Positions 27,560 through 36,713 are shown, numbered from the stretch's first letter. The stretch: 64,000 bases of DNA from Paenibacillus apiarius (GCF_017052585.1 NZ_JAFFHZ010000001.1:5704001-5768000), one strand, 5' to 3'. Made by a program: numbers and translations. The notes: generated by a model from the sequence alone, not told the origin.

Positions 27560-28033
27560 ATGTTATCGTTTCAGAAATCATCGGCGGAGCTAGTGGATGC
27601 CGAAGAAGCAATTATCAATTCCAATCCCTTATTTAATTTGATATCCAGAAATAAGGAGATGATTTCAACGGAAGAAGTACTTGATGATATTCAGCAGGCC
27701 CATCGCATCGGGGCTCAACGGCTGCTATTGAAAGAGAATCAGGACTATATTGGCATCCTGGAGTACTTGCCTGTCAATCCGTCCGATCAATGTACATGGC
27801 TGGGGGTTCTGCTGATTAGCGGAGAACTCCAGTCGAAGGGATACGGTTCGCAGGCAGTGCTTTTATTTGAAGAAGATATGAGGAACCAGGGAATTAGCAA
27901 GTACAGGATCGGAGTCATTACGAAAAATACGCGGGCCCATCTGTTCTGGATGCGGCAAGGATTTAAAAGGATCAATTCGAAAACAAACAGCAACAGCAAA
28001 GAGATATTAATCTATGAAAAGAACCTATCATGA
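27560..28033 (+). CDS. GNAT family N-acetyltransferase
   Basis: 157 residues from the ATG at 27560 (AGAGGA eight bases upstream); a TTG at 27500 and ATG at 27551 are longer alternatives. The fold is visible from the central WLGVLLISGELQSKGYGSQAV, where QSKGYGS is the acetyl-CoA pyrophosphate loop, and from the late strand with NTRAHLFWMRQGFKRI. Sequence resembles small aminoglycoside- or peptide-type acetyltransferases of bacilli; the substrate is unknown. Monocistronic. Confidence 0.78.
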   Translation: MLSFQKSSAELVDAEEAIINSNPLFNLISRNKEMISTEEVLDDIQQAHRIGAQRLLLKENQDYIGILEYLPVNPSDQCTWLGVLLISGELQSKGYGSQAVLLFEEDMRNQGISKYRIGVITKNTRAHLFWMRQGFKRINSKTNSNSKEILIYEKNLS

Positions 28034-28425
28034 AGGCGAAAGGCAAGACGCCTCCCTCCCGGCAGCTGTTTCGTCTTTAAAAGACACCAAAGACTAAATC
28101 CACATCAAAAAGCAACATTGGGGTTTGATTTTTAATACGACGCAGATGAAGCATCAATCACGATGTTATCGAAATCATAATTGTAACAATATTTCCCAAA
28201 CTCAAACAGCGCGCCAATTGAGTATCGGAACGCGCTGCCTCTGCATAGCTTTTTTCATCTGTCTACTTGACAGGGGTATAGCCAGTGGTTTAGTCCAGCT
28301 TATAGTAAAAAATCACCTTATGCCTATTCGTTATAATAGAGTTGTTCAAGCAACTATTGTATAAGACCTTGGAGAACAAAGAAACAGCGCTGCAAGCTTT
28401 GTTCCTAATCCCGGTTTGCCCCTTT
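28034..28425. other. Intergenic region with inverted repeats, no gene
   Basis: Holds an inverted repeat CAGCGCG and CGCGCTG around 28207-28238 followed by T residues near 28250, and GAACAAAG with CTTTGTTC at about 28373-28405 just beyond the end of the minus-strand gene, possibly its terminator. No coding sequence is supported. Confidence 0.45.
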
Positions 28426-29307
28426 CTACAAAGACATGATAAGTTCAAGCACTTGACGGGCTCGATGTTCATACGTATGATAACGGACGGCATGTCGTTG
28501 CCCTTCTGCTGCGATCTTTGCGGCTTGGTCCGGATGGCTTAAATAATACCGCAGCTTCTCAAGCATATCTTCCTTCGAATCATAGATAACATAATGGAGT
28601 CCGTTCTCAAACAATTCAGATTGTTCGGGAGTATTATCCGTTAGGACCATTGCGCCGCACCCCATCCCTTCGAAGATTCTCATGTTAAAAGTTTTAAATT
28701 TATCGGCGGTTTGGTTGAAGACGATTTTCGAATTTCCATAATGCGCACCAAGATCTTCCAGATATATATTTTTCCGGAGCGACAGATTCGCCTGCCCTTG
28801 AAAGTTCGTTTCAATGAAGCGAAGACTTTCATCCCGACTTTTATAAATTTCATGTCCGCGCGTACCTACGAAAGAAACGTCGAAACGGCGCATCGAATAA
28901 GGGATGTCCGAATGAAACAAATGGGGATCTACCCCGAATGGGAAGAATCGGATCGGTATCGGGAAGCGAGATGCAAGATGCAAAGAATGAGACATTAGCA
29001 GGATATCGGGACGATATATTTCGCACATATCCAGGTTGTCCGCGAGACGATTTTCTCCGTGATGGAACCAGAAGAGAACGGGCGCTTGGACCTGCTCCCT
29101 GTGTTTAATGTCAATCCGAGGGCGAGAAGGGCTCTCAACGAACAGAACCGCTGCGTACTTTTTTGTATCTAGGGCGGAGAAATCGGCGACATCTTGGATC
29201 ACATCGACGCCGACACCAATATTAACAAATGCTCTTTCCAAATAGCTGCCCGGTGTGTATGGGGTTTTTCCGTAACACATCAATATGCGCTCCGGTTGAA
29301 TACTCAA
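28426..29307 (-). CDS. CgeB-like glycosyltransferase
   Basis: 293 residues starting with TTG (AAGGAGG ten bases upstream), overlapping the upstream stop as TTGA. Two Rossmann-type halves; the C-terminal half has FVGTRG near 141, FKTFNMRIFEGMGCGAMVLTD near 203-223 and the helix YHTYEHRARQVLE. This is the Glyco_trans_1_2 / CgeB wording, seen in spore-crust and surface-polysaccharide glycosylation genes. Coupled to a polysaccharide pyruvyl transferase, so likely modifies a spore or cell-surface glycan. Confidence 0.8.
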   Translation of the reverse strand: MSIQPERILMCYGKTPYTPGSYLERAFVNIGVGVDVIQDVADFSALDTKKYAAVLFVESPSRPRIDIKHREQVQAPVLFWFHHGENRLADNLDMCEIYRPDILLMSHSLHLASRFPIPIRFFPFGVDPHLFHSDIPYSMRRFDVSFVGTRGHEIYKSRDESLRFIETNFQGQANLSLRKNIYLEDLGAHYGNSKIVFNQTADKFKTFNMRIFEGMGCGAMVLTDNTPEQSELFENGLHYVIYDSKEDMLEKLRYYLSHPDQAAKIAAEGQRHAVRYHTYEHRARQVLELIMSL

Positions 29308-30386
29308 TTTGTTCCAACCTCCTTTTGTAGCCTGCCGAAGAAAGGTTCAGCTAACATATTCATTTTTTGATATTGGATGACTTGTTTATCGATTGAGGTG
29401 ACCGTATCAGTATGGTTCTCTTCGATGCGGTTTGATAAATGCAATAGCTCATGGCTGAGGGTCGGGCTATCGGTCGAGATTACGTAAGGGATGGCATCGA
29501 TTGAAGCGGCGAAATCGAACACCTTGAAACGGTATCCAAGAGCGATAAAAGGTACCCGCATGACGGCCGAGAGCACAGCGGCGTGTAATTTGAAATCAAC
29601 CGTAAATTTACATTGGCCTATAATGCTCATCAATTCGTACGGATTTACTGTTTCAAACAAACGCACGCGATTCTCATATCCTATTTTGTGCATCAGTCTT
29701 CGGCTGGCGGGGATATCGCGAGGCCACATGACGAACATAATAATGGAATAGCCTTGCCGGATCCATTCCTTGGCGGCCGTGACCAACTTGTCCTCAACGG
29801 AAGCCTCGTCATTGCCGAAGACTTGATTCATCGCTGTGCCCCAGTTGATTCCAATAAAGGGCCTGTCCCCTAGAAGGGGCGGCTCGTACGAGACGGGCTT
29901 CGCTTCCTCGGGCGTGAGGAGTAAAGCGGGGTCGCCACTCACCGCAATGTTTTCCGCATCGACTCCCGCTATTTGGAGAAATGCTTGACTGAGAGGACCT
30001 CGGACTGCCGCGAAGCGGGCGCCTCGGAATAAATCGCATTGGATACCTTGAGCTATGAGATCGGCAGGCAACGGGCTGCCGCCAAGCATTGCGTCCAGAC
30101 CTTTTTTAGGTATGAGTTTATCCACGCCGGAACCCCAAATATAATACGGTTTGTTGCCTTTACGCGCCTTTTCAAGCATCGCAAGATAGGTGGGGGCGAT
30201 TAAAGATCCCCCTCCAAGCACAACGGCATCGAATGCCAAGGGGTCAGCGTTATCGGCTATTGATCCGACGACGTGGAAACGGTCGGCTTCGAGGTTCTTG
30301 TTGAAGTGATGCCGAAAGATATCCCACATTACTTGGTCCCCTGCGTTTTTGTAACCAATCTCTGCCAAATATAATATACTAGACAT
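29304..30386 (-). CDS. Polysaccharide pyruvyl transferase family protein
   Basis: 360 residues. The N-terminal GYKNAGDQ near 11 and VLGGGSLI near 56 and the C-terminal CKFTVDFKLHAAVLSAVMRVPFIALGY (about 258-284) match the CsaB/PS_pyruv_trans family, which adds ketal pyruvate from PEP to surface sugars. Pyruvylated wall polymer is what S-layer-homology domains bind, but CsaB proper is usually found in another context, so the acceptor here is open. First gene of a two-gene unit with the CgeB-like gene. The ribosome-binding site is weak. Confidence 0.85.
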   Translation of the reverse strand: MSSILYLAEIGYKNAGDQVMWDIFRHHFNKNLEADRFHVVGSIADNADPLAFDAVVLGGGSLIAPTYLAMLEKARKGNKPYYIWGSGVDKLIPKKGLDAMLGGSPLPADLIAQGIQCDLFRGARFAAVRGPLSQAFLQIAGVDAENIAVSGDPALLLTPEEAKPVSYEPPLLGDRPFIGINWGTAMNQVFGNDEASVEDKLVTAAKEWIRQGYSIIMFVMWPRDIPASRRLMHKIGYENRVRLFETVNPYELMSIIGQCKFTVDFKLHAAVLSAVMRVPFIALGYRFKVFDFAASIDAIPYVISTDSPTLSHELLHLSNRIEENHTDTVTSIDKQVIQYQKMNMLAEPFFGRLQKEVGTN

Positions 30387-30477
30387 TTTTTAGCGTGCAA
30401 CGCTGCTCAGTCTACTCTATATTGATATGATATTCATTGCCGATATGTTATGGACAGCCGCTGAAAATGGTAGAATG

Positions 30478-30618
30478 GAGGCAGCATGTTGATTGAACGC
30501 CTTGAACATGGGAAGAATCAATGGATTTTCAGGGGTTAAACTGTTATCCCACCCAAGTCGAATACATGCTCATAATTTCTACGAAAGACGCGGCTATAAC
30601 GTTAATATTGGCATGATA
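30478..30618 (+). pseudogene. GNAT acetyltransferase C-terminal fragment
   Basis: The frame GVKLLSHPSRIHAHNFYERRGY is the typical end of a GNAT protein (Ala-His-xx-Phe-Tyr-Glu-Arg). The upstream half IERLEHG lies in another frame and there is no proper start, so this is a remnant. Confidence 0.5.
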
Positions 30619-30691
30619 ACATTTCTTTTCATAGCAGACCTCCTTATACTAAGAGCAAATAAAAATGCGTTTGAGTTAGCGGCAGGCTGCT

Positions 30692-32080
30692 TCAAATGCT
30701 TGTTACCAAAAGCTTTTTAAGCAGCCTAAGTCCCTGATGTAATTCTTCCGTATCCTTGACAGAGGTTAGCGAAATTCGAATAAACTGCTCTTCGGCATCC
30801 TTTCGGGTGAGGAATCGGAGAGAATGATAAATATGGATTCCCTCTGCCAAAGCGCTTTGCTCAAACTCCTGCAACTGATATTGCCCGGATAGCGGGAGCC
30901 ACCGAAAAAAACTGAGTGGATTCTCATTCGGGTTTTCGATTTGAAAGTAAGATCGATAAAGCAAATTGCGCTCTTCTGAAATAGCCCTTTTTTTGCGAAT
31001 GATCTGATGCGCCACTCCAGTATGAATACATTCCGTAATAACTTCCGCGTTCAAGGCAGAGGTTTTGATATTGATGTTAAAGATTCCGTACGTCATTTTC
31101 TCGACAAATGGATTGGCATAAGCGATGAATGCTACTCTCATACCGGAGCTGAGCGATTTGGACGTACTCAGGATGTACACAAACCGATCAGGCACAAAAT
31201 GAGAAACGGGCAGATAGCCCGGCGGCGCGAGAAACGAATAGATGTCGTCTTCTAATAAGATTAGTTTGTGTTTATTGATGATCTGGGATATATCTTTTCT
31301 CCGCTTGACATCCATTAGGATTGCGGTCGGATTATTGCAGGATGGAACGAGATATATTCCCTGCAATGTGTTCATTGTGCATGCTGCATCCAAACTTTCC
31401 GGAAGCATGCCTGCTTCGTCTCCTGCAACAGGAATGAGTTGAATATGGAGTATATTCGCTAATTCAATGAAATTCGGATACGTATATTCATCCACGGCAA
31501 TTTTATCTCCAGGATGGAAAAGAGACATTAAGGTTAGTGTGAGAGCATTCTGCGCTCCAGACGTTATTGCAATATTCTCGACTGGTACATCCATCGCAAA
31601 CTGCTGCATCCACGTTCTGGCCGCCATTCTATGATATGGCATTCCTAGCGGATGCCTATAATCCAACAACGTTTCAAGATGATTTTTTCCCGCTATTTGT
31701 TGAACGATTTCTGCAACCTGTGTATTGCACTCATCAAGCGGTTGAATAATTCCCATTTCGATACAACCATTTTCATCATCATTTTCCGCTTTGAAAATAG
31801 CATTTCTCACATTAGGAGCAACAAAGGTGCCTCGACCCGTAACCGCATAAATTAAGCCCTTAACTTCACATATTTTAAAAGCACGTGTCACGGTACTCAA
31901 ATTAATATCCAGATAATCTGCCAGTTCCCGCTGAGGCGGAAGCTTCGTATTTGGAGCTAAAAAGCCATTCAAAATATCGTACTCCAACAGACTGGCGATA
32001 GAACGATAAATAGGGGGGAACAATTTTTTTCGAGCTGGCGCCCAGGACATTGGATAGTTTTCAAATGAATTAAAAGGCAT
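30692..32080 (-). CDS. MocR/PdxR-family regulator (GntR domain fused to aminotransferase)
   Basis: 462 residues from the ATG at 32080, which has GGGAGG upstream; the frame is open further but upstream residues are non-homologous. The N-terminal winged helix (LPPQRELADYLDINLSTVTRAFKICEVKGLI near 45-75) is followed by an inactive-type aminotransferase fold. PLP-site residues are visible: ITSGAQNAL near 167, SCNNPTA near 243, DDIYSFL near 276 and the Schiff-base Lys in STSKSLSSGMRV near 304. MocR proteins sense PLP or an amino compound. Divergent from a PhzF-family gene with repeats in between, so it likely controls that gene and itself. Confidence 0.9.
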   Translation of the reverse strand: MPFNSFENYPMSWAPARKKLFPPIYRSIASLLEYDILNGFLAPNTKLPPQRELADYLDINLSTVTRAFKICEVKGLIYAVTGRGTFVAPNVRNAIFKAENDDENGCIEMGIIQPLDECNTQVAEIVQQIAGKNHLETLLDYRHPLGMPYHRMAARTWMQQFAMDVPVENIAITSGAQNALTLTLMSLFHPGDKIAVDEYTYPNFIELANILHIQLIPVAGDEAGMLPESLDAACTMNTLQGIYLVPSCNNPTAILMDVKRRKDISQIINKHKLILLEDDIYSFLAPPGYLPVSHFVPDRFVYILSTSKSLSSGMRVAFIAYANPFVEKMTYGIFNINIKTSALNAEVITECIHTGVAHQIIRKKRAISEERNLLYRSYFQIENPNENPLSFFRWLPLSGQYQLQEFEQSALAEGIHIYHSLRFLTRKDAEEQFIRISLTSVKDTEELHQGLRLLKKLLVTSI

Positions 32081-32095
32081 CGTAATCCTCCCAAT

Positions 32096-32163
32096 ATTGT
32101 ATTGCATACAATTATACCATTGAAACCATACAATGCTGATGCTAGAGTAATGGATACCATTCC
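32096..32163. promoter_or_regulatory. Repeats in the mocR/phzF-like divergent region
   Basis: ATTGTAT and ATACAAT form an inverted repeat (32096-32112). TACCATT appears twice (near 32115 and 32156), the second inside the palindrome AATGGATACCATT. Repeated direct and inverted half-sites are typical for MocR operators. Confidence 0.5.
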
Positions 32164-32190
32164 AAGTCATCTCGGTAGGAGGAGGAGAAG

Positions 32191-32973
32191 ATGAAGTATT
32201 ATGTAGTAGACGCATTTGCAGAGCACATATTTGAAGGGAATCCCGCCGGTGTCTGCATAATGGAGAAATGGATTGCAGATGAGCTGATGCAAAAAATTGC
32301 TTCCGAGAATAACCTTTCTGAAACGGCCTTTGCTGTAAAGGAGGGGGACGATTACCGATTAAGATGGTTTACCCCTGCAAAAGAAATCGATCTTTGCGGG
32401 CATGCCACTCTGGCCACAGCGTATGTCATCGCCAATCACTATGAAAAAGATGTAGAGCGGTTAACATTTCAGACAATGAGTGGGGAACTGGTAGTTCTTA
32501 AAAAAGGAGAACGGTACGAGATGGATTTCCCGAGCAGAATGCCTAAGCCATTTACACTGACCGAACAAATGGTGGAAGCTCTTGGGGTCACTCCAGTTGA
32601 AACTTATCTAGACAGGGATTTCATGTTCGTGCTGGAGAAAGAGGAAGATGTGCAGAACACAGATCCGGATTTTTCAAAACTAAAACATTTGCCTGACGGA
32701 TTGGGTGTCTCGATCACGGCACGGGGGACGAAATACGATTTCGTGTCCAGAAGCTTCTTTCCAAAATTAAATGTCAATGAAGATCCCGTATGCGGTTCTG
32801 CCCATTGCAATTTCATTCCTTACTGGGCAGGGCGCCTGGGTAAGGAGAGCATGATAGCAAGGCAGCTCTCCAGCCGAGGCGGAACATTATATTGCCAGTA
32901 CGTTGGAGATCGGGTCAAAATTAGCGGAACTGCCGTTTTGTATGCGGTGGCAGAGCTGCAAATCAATCCATAA
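32191..32973 (+). CDS. PhzF-family isomerase/epimerase
   Basis: 260 residues. The diaminopimelate-epimerase-like fold is recognisable from YYVVDAFAEHIFEGNPAGVC at the N-terminus, the catalytic Glu in NLSETAF near 48, LRWFTPAKEIDLCGHATLATAY near 58 and the second-half DPVCGSAHC near 203. PhzF proteins catalyse 1,3-hydrogen shifts or epimerisations on small molecules; only one member makes phenazines, so no substrate is claimed. Strong AGGAGGAGG site before the ATG. Divergent from a MocR regulator, suggesting an amino-acid or pyridoxal-linked signal. Confidence 0.9.
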   Translation: MKYYVVDAFAEHIFEGNPAGVCIMEKWIADELMQKIASENNLSETAFAVKEGDDYRLRWFTPAKEIDLCGHATLATAYVIANHYEKDVERLTFQTMSGELVVLKKGERYEMDFPSRMPKPFTLTEQMVEALGVTPVETYLDRDFMFVLEKEEDVQNTDPDFSKLKHLPDGLGVSITARGTKYDFVSRSFFPKLNVNEDPVCGSAHCNFIPYWAGRLGKESMIARQLSSRGGTLYCQYVGDRVKISGTAVLYAVAELQINP

Positions 32974-33306
32974 ACATGAAGAAGTAACAGCGATCAGTAA
33001 GTTAGTCCCTCTCTTGCTAAAATAAAACTGGTTAGGTGCCATACTATAATTCGTAATGAAGGAGTTCTCAAAAAGTCCCTCGTTAATCCCGAGGTCCTCC
33101 ATTCATGTGTTTGTGTCAACACTAGATGTCCCATATTGACGAGAAGGCCCTGCTTCTTAGCGGGGCTTTCTTTCTTTTTATTGACGAAGCTGTGATATTC
33201 CTATAGCTTTATATATGGAGTCACATTACATAAGGGACACTCATTCTATTGTCTTAACTATTCTAAATAGAATTGTGGCTCTGAAGGCGAAGTAGGAGGG
33301 AAAACC
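32974..33306. other. Intergenic region with a folded element and a terminator
   Basis: A nested hairpin spans about 33053-33107 (outer arms AATGAAGGA and TCCTCCATT, inner CCTCG and CGAGG). A terminator lies at 33143-33180. TTGACG at 33181 may be the -35 box of the following ABC-F transcript, but no clear -10 box stands at the right distance. Confidence 0.45.
33143..33180 (+). terminator. Terminator before the ABC-F leader region
   Basis: GCCCTGC (33147-33153) pairs with GCGGGGC (33160-33166), then a T-rich tract. Confidence 0.7.
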
Positions 33307-33330
33307 GTGCACTTCTTATTATTCTTTTAA
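33307..33330 (+). CDS. Putative 7-aa leader peptide MHFLLFF of the ABC-F gene
   Basis: GTG with AGGAGGG six bases upstream, seven sense codons and TAA, directly followed by overlapping hairpins. Short hydrophobic leader peptides that stall ribosomes under macrolide, lincosamide or related drugs regulate msr- and vml-type genes. Translation and stalling are inferred from the layout. Confidence 0.5.
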   Translation: MHFLLFF

Positions 33331-33381
33331 TACGAGCTTCTTGACATAGAAGCTCGTATCGATCCTATGGCTATCGATACG
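33331..33381 (+). promoter_or_regulatory. Mutually exclusive hairpins (attenuator) upstream of the ABC-F gene
   Basis: Hairpin 1 has perfect 11-bp arms TACGAGCTTCT (33331-33341) and AGAAGCTCGTA (33348-33358). Hairpin 2 has perfect 9-bp arms CGTATCGAT (33355-33363) and ATCGATACG (33373-33381). They share CGTA at 33355-33358, so only one can form. Neither has a T-run, so control would be translational or through a pause. Confidence 0.55.
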
Positions 33382-33409
33382 AAATCACAACATTTCGGAG
33401 GTAGCATAG

Positions 33410-34864
33410 ATGGAACATATATGTTTTGAATTAGAAAATGTCGAAGTGACTTATTTAGATAAAGAGGTATTAAAGATTGACCGATTAGCTGTCCATCAAT
33501 TTGACCGCATCGGTATCGTCGGAAAAAATGGTGCCGGGAAAAGTACATTACTCAAGTTGCTCGCCGGTATTGTTCAACCATCAAGCGGGAAAGTGCATCG
33601 TCACATAGAGTATGGTTATTTTGAGCAAATGGAAGCTCCTACAGCCGAAGAAGCTGATCCAGTGATACTCGGAAGATTAGCTGTTCCACAAAATTCAGAT
33701 CAGTTGAGTGGCGGGGAGCAAACAAGGCTGAAGCTTGCACAAATGTTTACCCATTACTACGAAGCGTTACTAATTGATGAGCCGACAACACACTTGGATC
33801 AAGATGGTATTTCGTTTTTACTTGATGAACTGCGATATTACTATGGAGCGCTTGTGTTAATTAATCATGACCGTGCTGTACTAGACGAACTCGTCACAAC
33901 CATTTGGGAAGTACATGAAGGCAAGGTACAAGTATATTCGGGAAATTACAGCGATTATATAGAACAGAAACAGTTGGAACGTGAACAACAGAGTCAAGCT
34001 CATGAACAATTCATCAAAGAAAAGAGTCGGCTTGAAAAAGCAGCGCAAGAGAAAATGAAGAAGGCCGAAAAAATCGCACAAGCTGGAAGCATGTCAAAAA
34101 AAGAGTCAAAGGCAAAACCGAACCGTATGTTTGAGTCGAAATCGAAAGGAACGAGCCAAAAAGCAGTATATCGCGCCGCAAAAGCGATTGAACAGCGAAT
34201 GGAAAAACTTCAGGAAGTTGAAGCTGTACAAGAAGAAAGACAAATCGTGTTCCGCCAAGCAAAAGCATTGGAATTGCATAATAAGTTTCCAATTATCGCT
34301 GATAGACTTACTCTCCAGTTGGAGGATAACGTATTATTGGATGAGGTGAGTTTCCAGCTTCCTCTTGGAAATAAAATAGCGATTACCGGTGCAAATGGTA
34401 GTGGTAAAAGTACATTGCTACTGCATATTGCGAATAATGGTGGAGGTTTAACCATTTCTCCAAAAGCGAAAATGGGTTACTTCCGTCAAATGAGCTATCA
34501 ATTTACAAGCGATGAAACGGTACTGCAATTTGTAAAAAATCGCTCAGAGTATGATGAACGATTTTTACGAAGCGTGTTACATTCGATGCAGTTTGTTGGT
34601 ACAGATATACGAAAAAGTGTGAAGTCATTAAGCGGTGGAGAAGCGATTCGCCTCCAACTTTGTCAGCTGTTCTTGGGGAAATATAACATTTTATTGTTAG
34701 ACGAACCGACCAATTTTTTAGATATCCATGCCATTGAAGCATTAGAACGGTTTATATCTGCATATGAAGGAACCATCATATTTGTATCACATGATAAGAA
34801 GTTCATAAAAAATGTAGCAGATTTGCATTTTCATATTTGTGAACAAAAATTGAATCAAAAGTGA
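33410..34864 (+). CDS. ABC-F ribosomal protection protein, Msr-like
   Basis: 484 residues, the length of Msr(A). Two ATPase domains without membrane segments. Domain 1: Walker A GKNGAGKST near 39, LSGGEQTR near 102 and LIDEPTTHLD near 121. Domain 2: GANGSGKST near 328, LSGGEAIR near 408 and LLLDEPTNFLD near 428. A charged, lysine-rich linker of about 80 residues (near 190-275) would form the antibiotic-resistance arm that reaches the ribosomal exit site. ABC-F proteins of this size free ribosomes from macrolides, streptogramin B or lincosamides. The short leader ORF with paired hairpins upstream supports drug-inducible expression. AT-rich relative to the next gene. Which drugs are affected cannot be told from sequence. 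Confidence 0.85.
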   Translation: MEHICFELENVEVTYLDKEVLKIDRLAVHQFDRIGIVGKNGAGKSTLLKLLAGIVQPSSGKVHRHIEYGYFEQMEAPTAEEADPVILGRLAVPQNSDQLSGGEQTRLKLAQMFTHYYEALLIDEPTTHLDQDGISFLLDELRYYYGALVLINHDRAVLDELVTTIWEVHEGKVQVYSGNYSDYIEQKQLEREQQSQAHEQFIKEKSRLEKAAQEKMKKAEKIAQAGSMSKKESKAKPNRMFESKSKGTSQKAVYRAAKAIEQRMEKLQEVEAVQEERQIVFRQAKALELHNKFPIIADRLTLQLEDNVLLDEVSFQLPLGNKIAITGANGSGKSTLLLHIANNGGGLTISPKAKMGYFRQMSYQFTSDETVLQFVKNRSEYDERFLRSVLHSMQFVGTDIRKSVKSLSGGEAIRLQLCQLFLGKYNILLLDEPTNFLDIHAIEALERFISAYEGTIIFVSHDKKFIKNVADLHFHICEQKLNQK

Positions 34865-34882
34865 TTTCAAGTTAGTCTCGGA

Positions 34883-34925
34883 TGAGCCGCCAAGAACCTT
34901 TTGGCGGCTTATTCTTCTATTTTTT
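34883..34925 (+). terminator. Terminator after the Msr-like ABC-F gene
   Basis: AGCCGCCAA and TTGGCGGCT arms with a 7-base loop and a T-rich tail. Confidence 0.85.
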
Positions 34926-35081
34926 CTGTAATCATTTCAGCATTTTTTAGTCACCATAATATGAAAAATTGCACTTAAAATATCTCATTCATAATACGGG
35001 CAGTCTATTTTACTCTTACTTTTAGGCCCGATAACGTTTATAATATTTCAAGTACAAAGTATATAAGAAAAGGTGTCATGG

Positions 35082-36638
35082 ATGAGCATACTAAACGTAG
35101 AACGACTAAGCCACGGCTTTGGAGACCGTGCGATCTTCAAGGACGTATCCTTCCGCCTGCTCAAAGGCGAGCACATTGGTCTGATCGGTGCCAACGGAGA
35201 AGGCAAGTCCACATTTATGAATATTATTACAGGCAAGCTTCAACCAGATGAAGGCAAGGTTGAATGGTCCAAGCGTGTACGTGTCGGCTATCTCGATCAG
35301 CATGCCGTACTTAGCAAGGGCTCAACGATCCGTGATGTCTTGAGGGGAGCCTTCCAATATTTATTTGACCTGGAACAAGAAATGAACGATATGTATGGCA
35401 AGATGGGGGACGTAACTCCAGAAGAACTGGAGAAGCTTCTTGAGGATGTCGGTACGATCCAGGACATGTTGACGAATCAAGATTTCTATATGATTGATGC
35501 CAAGGTCGAAGAGACCGCTCGTGGACTTGGTCTGAATGATATCGGTCTGGATAAGGACGTAAACGATTTGAGCGGTGGTCAGCGTACTAAGGTGTTGCTG
35601 GCGAAGCTATTACTCGAGAAGCCGGACATCCTGCTATTGGACGAGCCGACGAACTATCTGGATGAACAGCATATCGAATGGTTGAAGCGATATCTGCAAG
35701 CCTATGAGAATGCATTTATTCTCATATCACACGATATTCCGTTCCTGAACAGCGTTATTAACCTGATCTACCATATGGAGAACCAAGAGCTGACCCGCTA
35801 TGTCGGTGACTATGACAAGTTCCAACAAGTCTATGAAATGAAGAAGCAGCAGCTGGAATCCGCTTATAAGCGTCAGCAGCAGGAGATTGCCGACCTGAAG
35901 GACTTCGTCGCACGCAACAAGGCGAGTGTAGCTACACGCAACATGGCGATGTCGAGGCAGAAGAAGCTGGATAAGATGGAGATTATCGAGCTGGCGAAGG
36001 AAAAGCCGAAACCGCAATTCAACTTCAAAGATTCCCGGGCTTCCAGCAAGCTGATGTTTGAGACAAAGGATCTGGTCATCGGTTACGATGAGCCGTTGTC
36101 CCGTCCATTGAACCTCCGTATGGAGCGCGGTCAGAAGATCGCATTTGTCGGTGCGAACGGTATCGGTAAGACGACGCTGCTGCGCAGTATTCTGGGTGAG
36201 ATTCCAGCGATATCTGGTTCTGTTGAACGGGGAGACAATCTGGATATCGGCTATTTCGAACAGGAAGTAAAAGATGTGAACTATAATACGTGCATCGAAG
36301 AAATCTGGAACGAGTTCCCTTCATTTTCACAATTCGAGGTTCGTGCGGCACTGGCGAAGTGTGGACTGACTACGAAGCATATCGAGAGTAAGATCGCTGT
36401 ACTTAGCGGTGGCGAGAAGGCGAAGGTTCGCCTCTGTAAGCTCGTTAACATTGAGACAAACCTGCTCGTGCTCGATGAGCCGACGAACCATCTGGATGTA
36501 GATGCGAAGGAGGAGCTGAAGCGTGCACTCAAGGCATACAAAGGCAGCATCCTGCTAATTTCCCACGAGCCTGAATTCTATCGTGATGTCGTGACGGAGA
36601 CATGGAACTGTGAATCCTGGACGACGAAAGTATTTTAA
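35082..36638 (+). CDS. ABC-F family ATPase, YkpA/YbiT-like
   Basis: 518 residues from the ATG at 35082 (AAAGGTG eight bases upstream; a GTG lies three codons earlier). Twin ATPase domains: GANGEGKST near 36, LSGGQRTK near 163 and LLLDEPTNYLDEQH near 184, then GANGIGKTT near 353, LSGGEKAK near 440 and LVLDEPTNHLDVD near 461. The long P-site-reaching linker and the final WNCESWTTKVF match the YkpA/YbiT subgroup, thought to act as translation factors rather than transporters. It is GC-richer than the neighbouring Msr-like gene and unlikely to be its duplicate. Confidence 0.88.
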   Translation: MSILNVERLSHGFGDRAIFKDVSFRLLKGEHIGLIGANGEGKSTFMNIITGKLQPDEGKVEWSKRVRVGYLDQHAVLSKGSTIRDVLRGAFQYLFDLEQEMNDMYGKMGDVTPEELEKLLEDVGTIQDMLTNQDFYMIDAKVEETARGLGLNDIGLDKDVNDLSGGQRTKVLLAKLLLEKPDILLLDEPTNYLDEQHIEWLKRYLQAYENAFILISHDIPFLNSVINLIYHMENQELTRYVGDYDKFQQVYEMKKQQLESAYKRQQQEIADLKDFVARNKASVATRNMAMSRQKKLDKMEIIELAKEKPKPQFNFKDSRASSKLMFETKDLVIGYDEPLSRPLNLRMERGQKIAFVGANGIGKTTLLRSILGEIPAISGSVERGDNLDIGYFEQEVKDVNYNTCIEEIWNEFPSFSQFEVRAALAKCGLTTKHIESKIAVLSGGEKAKVRLCKLVNIETNLLVLDEPTNHLDVDAKEELKRALKAYKGSILLISHEPEFYRDVVTETWNCESWTTKVF

Positions 36639-36649
36639 TTCAGAAGCGT

Positions 36650-36694
36650 AAAGCCGACTCTGTCGCATTTGATGCGATAAAGTCGGCTTTTATA
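36650..36694. terminator. Bidirectional terminator
   Basis: AAAGCCGACT and AGTCGGCTTT arms with an inner hairpin TCGCA/TGCGA, between convergent genes. Confidence 0.85.
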
Positions 36695-36713
36695 CTCTTT
36701 GGATAGGCGATAA

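Noticed and set aside
28207-28260. Insertion-sequence end between the GNAT and CgeB-like genes
   Set aside because: An inverted repeat and a T-run are present but no transposase sequence or matching second end was found.
33053-33107. Riboswitch or T-box upstream of the ABC-F gene
   Set aside because: A nested hairpin exists, but no T-box motif or known aptamer pattern was recognised.
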